Shown: piece by piece, positions 42,671 through 49,208 of the stretch
Numbering within the stretch: the stretch's first letter is position 1
Layout of the letters: every line of letters starts with the position of its first letter
Assembly (NCBI RefSeq): GCF_018130785.1
Contig: NZ_JAFCJT010000014.1
Span: forward strand, 62,001-126,000
Source: Bradyrhizobium liaoningense
Lineage (GTDB): Bacteria > Pseudomonadota > Alphaproteobacteria > Rhizobiales > Xanthobacteraceae
Direction: 5' to 3'
DNA length: 64,000 nucleotides
Translations under genes and position numbers: made by a program
Notes under the pieces: generated by a model
Databases searched by the model: none
The model's input: the letters and a program-made list of their open reading frames with translations, nothing else
What the model was told of the DNA's origin: nothing

Positions 42671-43468
42671 ATGCCAAAATTCCTTCGCATCGGAATCCTT
42701 CAGTCGAACGTATCGGGATACACGTCGAAGGCGTGGTGTGTCAGGCGCGTCGGCTCGGCGGTTTTCCTGAAGTGGGGCGCCGTGGAGGTCCAAGGCACCG
42801 GTGCCGGGCGCAAGGTCTACTGGACGCGCTCGCCGCAGGAGAAGACGGTTCGGTGCGGCACGGCGCTGCGTGCCCAGGATTACGCAAAGGCCGCGATCGC
42901 GCGTCGCCGCAGCCATCGCTATGAGCCGCTGGCCGGAGCTATCGCGCTCCGGCGCCGTCCCGCCGAGCGCGGCACCGATCTCAAGCGGGCGCTTGCCACC
43001 ATCCTGATCGTCGATATCGTCGGCTCGACCGCCAAGGCCGCGAAGCTCGGCGATGCGCGCTGGACCAAGGTGATGAGCCATTATTACGCAGCCGTCCGCA
43101 AGGAGCTGAAGAGCTCGCGCGGAAGGGAAGTCGTGACAACGGGCGACGGCGTGCTGGCGACGTTCAAGGCGCCGGCGGCCGGGATCAGCTGCGCGACCGC
43201 GATCCAGAAGGCCGTGCGCACGCTGGGGCTCGAGATCAGGGTCGGCCTGCATGCGGGCGAGTACACGATCAGCGGGGGCGAAATGGTCGGTCTCGCCTTC
43301 CACATCGGCACCCGCGTCGCCGCGAAAGCGCGGGCCGGCGAAGTCTTGGTCTCGAGCGCGGTCAAGGATCTGCTGAAGGCACAATCGACGATCAGCTTCA
43401 GGGATCACGGTGTGCACCAGCTCAAGGGCGTGCCGGAGCGGTGGAGGCTGTATCGGGTGGAGGATTGA
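42671..43468 (+). CDS. WGR-like domain fused to a class III cyclase domain
   Basis: A 265-residue protein. Residues about 17-88 resemble a WGR domain: KAWCVRRVGSAVFLKWGAVE, then a Gly-rich turn and basic residues ending near HRYEPL; the motif itself reads W35-G36-A37. Residues about 105-265 are a class III cyclase with metal Asp115 (ILIVDIVGST) and Asp159 (TTGDGVLATF), and VGLAFHIGTRVAAKA for the late catalytic segment. WGR domains bind nucleic acid in PARP and helicase proteins. A link between nucleic acid sensing and cyclic nucleotide production is therefore possible. ATG 42671 was chosen because the upstream frame shows no domain. Confidence 0.75.
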   Translation: MPKFLRIGILQSNVSGYTSKAWCVRRVGSAVFLKWGAVEVQGTGAGRKVYWTRSPQEKTVRCGTALRAQDYAKAAIARRRSHRYEPLAGAIALRRRPAERGTDLKRALATILIVDIVGSTAKAAKLGDARWTKVMSHYYAAVRKELKSSRGREVVTTGDGVLATFKAPAAGISCATAIQKAVRTLGLEIRVGLHAGEYTISGGEMVGLAFHIGTRVAAKARAGEVLVSSAVKDLLKAQSTISFRDHGVHQLKGVPERWRLYRVED

Positions 43469-43506
43469 GGCGTCCGAAGGGTGGACACCGGTCCGCCGGC
43501 ACAGCT

Positions 43507-43657
43507 TCAGTGATGCGGCAGAATTTCGCCGAGGAATTTTTTTCGTGCGCTCATGTTGCGGACCCCTGAAAAAGATTTCCGGCTCCGCCTCCTCGACGAT
43601 CCGTCCCTCGGCCATGAAGATCACGCGGTCGGCGACCTGCCGGGCGTCTCCGTCCGA
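43507..43657 (-). pseudogene. Remnant of an amino-acid ABC transporter ATPase (C-terminal end)
   Basis: On the minus strand the codons up to the Gfo/Idh stop read DGDARQVADRVIFMAEG, RIVEEAEPEIFF and RGPQHERTKK, the C-terminal end of GlnQ-type polar amino acid ATPases. An A7 run (43537-43543) then shifts the frame; with one A fewer it would continue FLGEILPHH and stop at 43507-43509. The N-terminal three quarters, including Walker motifs, are absent, so this is a truncated and frameshifted relic. Confidence 0.75.
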
Positions 43658-44737
43658 CTAGGTCGTTCCCCGCTCACCTTGCCCGAGCGCCGCGTAGCGC
43701 TCGCGCAGGTCGATGCGCCGTCGCGCCGTCGCAGCTTCTGCGATCGCGAGCGTCACCAGCAGGCTTCGCGCGCCGTCCTCGACCGGTTGCAGCGACGGCG
43801 CCACGCCCCGGACCACATCGCGGAAATGATCGAGCTGCGCAACGTAAGGATCGATCGACGCCGCGTGGTTGGCCTGCGCTTGGATCGGCTTGTTCCAGTC
43901 CTGCGCGCCGTTTCCTTGCGTCCATTGATCGAGGCTCGGAAACTCGATCGCGCCGCGGCGGCCCATCACGCGGTAGCTGCTCTGTCCGCTGAACGGAAAC
44001 TCCGGCGCCTCGCCAAGGCCCTGCTCCATCGTCCACGGGCTCACCGCGCAGTCGCTGAGGAAAAACGTGCCGAGCGCGCCGTTCTCGAACTCGAGCAGCG
44101 CGGCGGCGGTATCCTCGACCGCGAAGCCGCGCTGCCGGTTCGCTGCGATGGCCTCCACGGCGACGATCTCGCCGACCGCAAAGCGCAGGAAATCGATCTC
44201 GTGGATCAGATTGATCAGGATCGGCCCGCCACCGGCCTGCGAGCGCCAGGGCGCCGTCTTGAAATAGCCCGCCGGCTTGTGCGTGGCCCAGATCGCCGAG
44301 ACGCCGACGACATCGCCGATACGGCCCTCGCCAAGCAGCGCCTTCAACGTCTTCACCTGCGTATGATGGCGTCGGTGATGCCCGACCAGCGATTTGACGC
44401 CGGACTTGCGGACTTCCGCGATCAGATCGGCGGCCGTCTGCAACGTGTCCGTGACCGGCTTCTCGATCAGGATGTGGATGCCGCGCCTCGCGCATTCGAC
44501 GCCGTTCTCGGCGTGGAGCTGATTGGGCGATGCGATGATCACGGCCTCGGGCCGCGCCTCGTCGAGCAGCTTCCGGTAATCGGCGGAAACGCGCACGCCG
44601 GGCTGCTCGGCCGCGACCTGCTCGGTATTGATGTCGGCGATGCCGGCGAGCTCGTAATCGCCGTGCTCGGCCAGCTTGCGCAAATGCTTGCGCCCGATCA
44701 ATCCCGCGCCGATCACGCCAATCCTGATTCTCGTCAT
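43658..44737 (-). CDS. Gfo/Idh/MocA-family oxidoreductase
   Basis: A 359-residue NAD(P)-dependent oxidoreductase. The Rossmann motif is RIGVIGAGLIGRKHL, and HILIEKPVTDTLQTA holds the EKP motif. HEIDFLRFAVG supplies the later His/Asp pair. Members act on cyclitols, sugars and related alcohols (for example inositol dehydrogenase-like). An alternative start at 44746 adds three residues. Its stop abuts the ABC ATPase relic. It is divergent from the TetR gene with AT-rich operators between them, so it is probably the regulated target. Confidence 0.88.
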   Translation of the reverse strand: MTRIRIGVIGAGLIGRKHLRKLAEHGDYELAGIADINTEQVAAEQPGVRVSADYRKLLDEARPEAVIIASPNQLHAENGVECARRGIHILIEKPVTDTLQTAADLIAEVRKSGVKSLVGHHRRHHTQVKTLKALLGEGRIGDVVGVSAIWATHKPAGYFKTAPWRSQAGGGPILINLIHEIDFLRFAVGEIVAVEAIAANRQRGFAVEDTAAALLEFENGALGTFFLSDCAVSPWTMEQGLGEAPEFPFSGQSSYRVMGRRGAIEFPSLDQWTQGNGAQDWNKPIQAQANHAASIDPYVAQLDHFRDVVRGVAPSLQPVEDGARSLLVTLAIAEAATARRRIDLRERYAALGQGERGTT

Positions 44738-44806
44738 CTCATGCATTCCGTTGGTCGGAGCTGGAGCGGCGGTCGCCGATCAAGCGCATGTGTCCCCTTG
44801 CCTCTT

Positions 44807-44849
44807 AATTATCCAACCGATTAATTGATAATTATCCAGTGGGATAATT
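44807..44849. promoter_or_regulatory. AT-rich paired operators between Gfo/Idh and TetR genes
   Basis: AATTATCC-AGTG-GGATAATT at 44830-44849 is a perfect 8-bp inverted repeat. A second AATTATCC starts 23 bases upstream at 44807 and is followed by a degenerate partner (GATTAATT). The element stands out as AT-rich in GC-rich surroundings and sits between divergent genes, one of which encodes a TetR regulator, so it is the likely operator. Confidence 0.65.
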
Positions 44850-44926
44850 GATGTCAAGCCGCCTCGATTGCCCTATGGATGGGTGGCGAGGGAGCCGGCG
44901 GCCGAAGCGAAGGACCGAACTGCGAG

Positions 44927-45595
44927 ATGGCAAGTGTGAAGAAGCAGCCGGCGCGGGCGGCGAAGCCCGCACCGATCAAGCGGCGCGATCGCCAGCGGAC
45001 ACGGCAGGAGATCCTCGACATCGCGTTCGAGGAGTTCGCCGAGAACGGCTTGTCCGGCGGCAACACCGACGCCATCGCCGCCCGCGCCAACATCACCAAG
45101 CGGCTGATCTTCTACTACTTCAACTCCAAGGAAGAACTGTTCACCGCGGTGCTGGAGATGGCCTATGCCGAGATGCGCGCCGCCGAGGAGGACCTGCATC
45201 TCGAGGCGCTGGAGCCGGAGGCCGCGATCCGCCGGCTAGCCGAATTCACTTGCGATTTCCACCAGGCCCATCCGCAATTCGTCCGTCTCGTCAGCATCGA
45301 GAACATCCATCGCGGACGGCACATGGCCAGCAGCCGCAGGCTCAAGCAGATGACGCAGCCGAGCATCAGCCAGATTGCCAAGGTGCTGGAGCGCGGCGAG
45401 GCCGGCGGCGCGATCCGGCCCGGCATCGATCCGATCGAGCTGCACATGACGCTGAATGCGCTGAGCTTCTTCGCGGTCGCCAACCGTCACACCTTCGAGG
45501 CGCAATTCGCCTCCGACATGTCCTCGCCAAAGGCAAAAGCCCGGCGCCGCGCCGCGATCGCCGACCTGCTCTGGCGCTACGTGCGGAAAGATTGA
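44927..45595 (+). CDS. TetR-family transcriptional regulator
   Basis: A 222-residue regulator with a basic, Ala/Lys/Pro-rich N-terminal extension (KKQPARAAKPAPIKRRDRQR) ahead of the TetR domain (TRQEILDIAFEEFAENGLSG, then NTDAIAARANITKRLIFYYFNSKE). The C-terminal part (LAEFTCDFHQAHPQFVRLVS) resembles the RutR/YcdC-type ligand domain. ATG 44927 was chosen because upstream codons are unlike a protein start. It likely controls the divergent Gfo/Idh gene through the AT-rich dyads. Confidence 0.9.
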   Translation: MASVKKQPARAAKPAPIKRRDRQRTRQEILDIAFEEFAENGLSGGNTDAIAARANITKRLIFYYFNSKEELFTAVLEMAYAEMRAAEEDLHLEALEPEAAIRRLAEFTCDFHQAHPQFVRLVSIENIHRGRHMASSRRLKQMTQPSISQIAKVLERGEAGGAIRPGIDPIELHMTLNALSFFAVANRHTFEAQFASDMSSPKAKARRRAAIADLLWRYVRKD

Positions 45596-46111
45596 ATCAC
45601 GCGCGCGCGAGCCATCGGCAAATCTTCGATCGGAGGGGGCGGCGTGACGCGCGAGGTCGCGTTGGCAAAACTCAGTATTTTGCTGGGCGCCGGGCCGCCG
45701 GCCGCGGCCTGTCGGGACTGGATGGGCGTGAGCTTCTTCGGCGAGCTATGATCGTTGAGCGGACGCGGATACCGCCCGCACGCTTCGCTCAGCGCTTCTA
45801 GTGTGGCACGGGCTTGCCTGGCCGAAGCTCGCGAAGCGAGCCTAGGCTGGAGCCAGACCGTTATGAGCGGCGGAATATTGGTCAGCTTCGTTGATCTTCC
45901 TGCGTTTTGGCCCGATCCGACTGCTTTCGTTCCGCGTCGTTCGGGCCGTTTCCGGGCTCTTCGCGGTAATCTCGGCATGGGTCTGGAGGCACGTGCTGGA
46001 CAACCGCGTTCGCTTAATGGGCGTTTAACGCTTTTGCGCAACAGATAGGTCACCAGCGCGGAATTAGTCCTAGTTACAAGTGCGAGCCGAGCTCCCGAGG
46101 AGGGGAATCGG
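45596..46111. other. Long intergenic region at the left edge of the accessory segment
   Basis: 516 bases with open frames but none with convincing codon use or ribosome site. It contains a small hairpin at 45827-45841 (GCTCGC-GAA-GCGAGC) and, 12 bases later, the 19-bp copy of a tRNA anticodon arm at 45853-45871. GAGGAGGGGAATCGG before 46112 is the ribosome site of the next gene. Confidence 0.45.
45853..45871 (+). repeat. 19-bp direct copy of the tRNA(CAU) anticodon arm (candidate attachment-site remnant)
   Basis: CCAGACCGTTATGAGCGGC here is identical to 58252-58270 inside the tRNA gene at 58222-58297, in the same orientation. In the tRNA it spans the anticodon stem-loop. An exact 19-base match within 64 kb is very unlikely by chance. 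Direct repeats of tRNA segments commonly bound integrated elements, and the tRNA's 3' end points toward this copy, as expected. Confidence 0.55.
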
Positions 46112-46741
46112 ATGGGACTGCTTTTTGTCGGAGTGCTGGCAGGAGTGCTGATCGGCTTTGGCTGGTTCGCGCCTTCCCGAGGGTATTTCCTCGGGTGCGT
46201 GTCACGCCCCTGTTTCGACAGGGTCGCTGTCGCCCAACCCGCGCAGCCAATGCCGACGGCGTTGGCGCAAGAGCCTGCGGCTGTCAGATCGAGTTCCGCA
46301 ACGCCGGCAAGGCCCGGCAAGTCATCATCTCCCAAGACATCATCCCCCAAGACGTCATCTTCGAAGACATCACCTCCGAAGAAACGCGGATCGACCGACC
46401 TTGCCAAGGCGGCGCCTCCCCAGACGAGCATCAGCGTCCCGGCACCCGAACGGCCCGCGGAAATGTCGGACCCTGCTCTGGACAAGGCGAAGGTTGCGAT
46501 CGCGACGCAGATGGGGGAGCTGGAAATGGCGGAATTCAGCGACGTGAAGCGCGCAATGCGAAAGAACATGCTTGGACGCCGCGTGGATACGATTTGCGGG
46601 CGCGTGAAAGGAAGAAGCGCGTCAGGCGGCGAGACTGGAGAGAGGCTGTTTCTGTATCTCGTGAAGGAGGATGAAGCATATGTCGTCGACGGCAAATCAG
46701 GGTCGGCGGCGTCAACCGCGTATCGAAATATCTGCAATTGA
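46112..46741 (+). CDS. Membrane-anchored or exported protein with Ser/Pro/Lys repeats
   Basis: A 209-residue protein with an N-terminal hydrophobic helix (LLFVGVLAGVLIGFGWFA), a Pro/Ala/Ser-rich linker with four pentapeptide repeats (SSPKT type, residues about 72-91), and a C-terminal globular part (KVAIATQMGELEMAEFSDVKRAM...YVVDGKSGS). Strong ribosome site GAGGAGGGG. The arrangement resembles a periplasmic domain on a flexible stalk. No family recognised. It is the first gene in the accessory segment. Confidence 0.6.
   Translation: MGLLFVGVLAGVLIGFGWFAPSRGYFLGCVSRPCFDRVAVAQPAQPMPTALAQEPAAVRSSSATPARPGKSSSPKTSSPKTSSSKTSPPKKRGSTDLAKAAPPQTSISVPAPERPAEMSDPALDKAKVAIATQMGELEMAEFSDVKRAMRKNMLGRRVDTICGRVKGRSASGGETGERLFLYLVKEDEAYVVDGKSGSAASTAYRNICN
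46325..46384 (+). repeat. Four tandem 15-bp repeats coding for a Ser-Pro-Lys-Thr pentapeptide
   Basis: Units TCATCTCCCAAGACA, TCATCCCCCAAGACG, TCATCTTCGAAGACA and TCACCTCCGAAGAAA follow each other at 46325-46384 within the gene at 46112. Because the unit is 15 bp, copy-number change would keep the frame and alter linker length. Confidence 0.85.
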
Positions 46742-46956
46742 GGGAATGCGTCGACTGCGCCACGGCGTGGTGCGCGTCCAAATGATTTGAGCGGAAAGAA
46801 TTTCCACCCAGGCGCCAGGTGATCCCGCAGTGGATATGGCACTAACGACGGCACTGCGCCGCTCTCGTGATGATGCATTCAGGTTGAATGCAGCGGCAGG
46901 GGAGACGCAATACGGAATGGGAATATCGCGGAAGTTCTTTTCATCTCGAGGAAATC

Positions 46957-47739
46957 ATGCACGACATAACCAACACCTCGAAACGACTCAATGGCTCGCT
47001 GCACTTGCCGGTTCTGGTGATCATCGAGCCGCTCCTGTTGCCTCGCACATGCATTCTGAACGTCCTCAGGCGGGAATTGGACGAACTTGAGATCCTTGAC
47101 ATGGCAACGGTCCAAGGCCTGGACTGCATGTCAGCCCGCGATGTTCGTCTGGTGGTGCTGAGTATCGCCGACAAGCCCATCGGCGATCCCTCGGTTGAGG
47201 ACGATCTCGGCTTCGTTGCGGAGTGCTGTCCCAACGCCGCCGTTGCAGTCCTGTCAAACCTTGACGACGAGCCGACCGTGCAGGCCGCGATGCAGCGGGG
47301 CGTGCGCGGCTTTCTTTCCACCTCGCTACCGATCGAGATCGTCATAGCCGGCCTGCGCCTTGTTCTTGTCGGCGGTGTCTACAGGCCGTTGCCCGTGACC
47401 GGGATGATCAGGATACCGGACTTCGAGCCGCCGGATGTGCGCGGACCTGCGCCCGCATATCTGATGAATGAGGGAGCCAGAGCGGCGATCGAGAGGAGCG
47501 TGACCGATCTTACGCCTCGTGAGCAACAGGTCCTGGCGGAATTGGAGCTCGGCCTGCCCAACAAGCTGATCGCCGCCAAATTGAACCTCTCGGAAAGCAC
47601 CGTCAAAATGCACATCCAGCATATCATGAGGAAATGTGCTGCGCACAATCGCACGGAAGCCGTCCTCCGCTGGCGCGGCCGGTTGCCCGCGCCGAGTCGC
47701 GAGCACGACCCTGGCGTGGCTCCGATGCCGGAGACCTAA
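46957..47739 (+). CDS. LuxR/NarL-type regulator with a degenerate receiver domain
   Basis: A 260-residue protein. The C-terminal LuxR helix-turn-helix is clear (LTPREQQVLAELELG, then NKLIAAKLNLSESTVKMHIQ). The N-terminal half has the receiver fold (LPVLVIIEPLLLPRTCIL...VRLVVLSIAD...GVRGFLSTSLPIEIVI) but the acidic pair is Ile-Glu, the phospho-acceptor Asp is Ser and the conserved Lys is replaced. Regulation by phosphorylation is therefore unlikely. ATG 46957 has GAGG five bases upstream; the longer frame from 46888 lacks support. Its stop overlaps that of the convergent HlyD-type gene, so it probably regulates that secretion operon. Confidence 0.82.
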   Translation: MHDITNTSKRLNGSLHLPVLVIIEPLLLPRTCILNVLRRELDELEILDMATVQGLDCMSARDVRLVVLSIADKPIGDPSVEDDLGFVAECCPNAAVAVLSNLDDEPTVQAAMQRGVRGFLSTSLPIEIVIAGLRLVLVGGVYRPLPVTGMIRIPDFEPPDVRGPAPAYLMNEGARAAIERSVTDLTPREQQVLAELELGLPNKLIAAKLNLSESTVKMHIQHIMRKCAAHNRTEAVLRWRGRLPAPSREHDPGVAPMPET

Positions 47740-49208
47740 TCCTCTTTGAATGCTCCACGGAAGCTGTCGAGCAGGGGCCTGAGTGCGTAGAGAGCCACGG
47801 TACCGCGCCCTGTCGTGATGAACACCTGAACCGGCATGCCGGGGACGATCTGGATGTCGTTCGCGACGAACTGCGCATCGTCGATCCGGATCTTGGTCGC
47901 GTAGTATGGCTGGTCGGTCCGCTTGTCGAGGAGGCGGTCTGCGGATACGTGTACGACGGTTCCCTTCAGGCGAGGCACGCGGCGCTGATTGTACGGTACG
48001 AGGTGAACCTCGGCATTGAGGCCGGGATGAACCACATCGATGTCCTCGGGCCTCAGGCGCGCGGTCACGATCAGGCGGTCTTGCCGGGGCACCAGGTCCA
48101 TGAGCGGAGCGCCCGCTCCGATGACGCCGCCGGCCGTATGAATCCGCAGATCGGTTATCACGCCGTCCTCGGGCGCCTTGATCTCCGTTCGCGATAGCTG
48201 ATCCCTGGCCGCAAGCAACCGCTCGCGGAGCTGGAATATCTGGTTCTGCGCTTCACGAAGCGACTGTGCGATCTCGTTCTGCCTCTCGCTCTCGAGCTTG
48301 AACAATGTGGCCTGCTGTTCGCTGATGACCTGGCCGGCGCGGGAAATCTGCGCGACGATCTCGCCGCGGCGGCCCTCGACGTCGGCCAGCTCCCGCTGCA
48401 GGTTCAGAAGCCGCGGCCGCCGCTCGAGTCCCTTGTTCACGAGGGTCGCGACCATATCCAGTTCCTCCCGAACGATGTCGACCCGCTGCCCGGTGGCGGT
48501 TTCCTGAGCCTTGAGACCTTCGATCTCCTTCTCGACTTGACGCCTTCGCTCGCGAATGACCGCAAGCTGCGACTCGTGAACCTGCAGGCGTGCCTGGAAA
48601 ATGAACTGCTGCGCCGACACCGCAGCGGCGGCCACTCCGCTCTGCTTGCTGTCCTGTTCCAGCGTGTCCGGGATCGCGATCTTCTCGAATCTCTGCTGCT
48701 CGGCTTGAAGCCGTGCGGCACGGGCAGCTGCGTCCCAAAATTGGCTTTGAAGGCTTTGCACCTCCGAGCTCGCCCGGGTGTCCTCCAGCGCGACCAGCGT
48801 TTGGCCGCTTCGCACGATGTCGCCATCCGAAACAAGGATCTTGCTGACGATACCGCCTTCCAGATGCTGGATCGTCTTGCGGCTCGATTCCGATTCCACG
48901 ACGCCGGCCGCGATCGCGGCGCTCTCGAGCGGCGCGAGGCTCGCCCATGTCCCAAGCCCCAGCATGAAGCAGAGCACCAGCAGATTGCCCGCGACGGTGA
49001 TGCCGCGAAGCCTTCCGCGCGGAGAGGTCGGCGTGGGCGTCGAGCACCATGGAAATTCCAGAGGCTCGAAATCGTCGATAGCGGTCACCACGACGCCCGA
49101 TCGCCGGGCCGGCGGGGGGCTCGCCGGCGCTCGCATGAGCTGGTCCCAGATCATGGGAAGTCTCGAGACGGCGGGATGCTTCCAGATGGTGAGAGAGTTC
49201 CAGGTCAT
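47736..49208 (-). CDS. HlyD-family type I secretion periplasmic adaptor
   Basis: A 490-residue membrane fusion protein of the PrtE/HlyD type. A cytoplasmic N-terminus of about 65 residues precedes one membrane span (ITVAGNLLVLCFMLGLGTWA), a lipoyl-type half (GVVESESSRKTIQHLEGGIV...VSDGDIVRSGQTLVALED), a long coiled coil (about residues 150-320) and the beta-barrel end (IKAPEDGVITDL...PGMPVQVFI). Its start overlaps the ABC gene stop (ATGA). It should connect the inner-membrane ABC protein to a TolC-like outer-membrane channel, which is not encoded here. Confidence 0.92.
   Translation of the reverse strand: MTWNSLTIWKHPAVSRLPMIWDQLMRAPASPPPARRSGVVVTAIDDFEPLEFPWCSTPTPTSPRGRLRGITVAGNLLVLCFMLGLGTWASLAPLESAAIAAGVVESESSRKTIQHLEGGIVSKILVSDGDIVRSGQTLVALEDTRASSEVQSLQSQFWDAAARAARLQAEQQRFEKIAIPDTLEQDSKQSGVAAAAVSAQQFIFQARLQVHESQLAVIRERRRQVEKEIEGLKAQETATGQRVDIVREELDMVATLVNKGLERRPRLLNLQRELADVEGRRGEIVAQISRAGQVISEQQATLFKLESERQNEIAQSLREAQNQIFQLRERLLAARDQLSRTEIKAPEDGVITDLRIHTAGGVIGAGAPLMDLVPRQDRLIVTARLRPEDIDVVHPGLNAEVHLVPYNQRRVPRLKGTVVHVSADRLLDKRTDQPYYATKIRIDDAQFVANDIQIVPGMPVQVFITTGRGTVALYALRPLLDSFRGAFKED

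Noticed and set aside
42020..43624. A 534-codon minus-strand frame starting with real ABC ATPase residues
   Set aside because: Only the first ~25 codons shown plus upstream codons are homologous; after the A7 frameshift it is antisense to four small genes and the WGR-cyclase. Reported only as a pseudogene remnant.
45755..46048. Possible 97-codon plus-strand gene across the 19-bp tRNA-like repeat
   Set aside because: No ribosome site, no domain and atypical residue composition; treated as intergenic.
45577..46878. A 433-codon minus-strand frame over the long intergenic region and the gene at 46112
   Set aside because: Antisense to a gene with a strong ribosome site; the Asp/Gly/Val repeats in it are the mirror of the Ser/Lys/Pro minisatellite. 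A faint XRE-like stretch (LTPIQSR) near 45720 was too weak to report.
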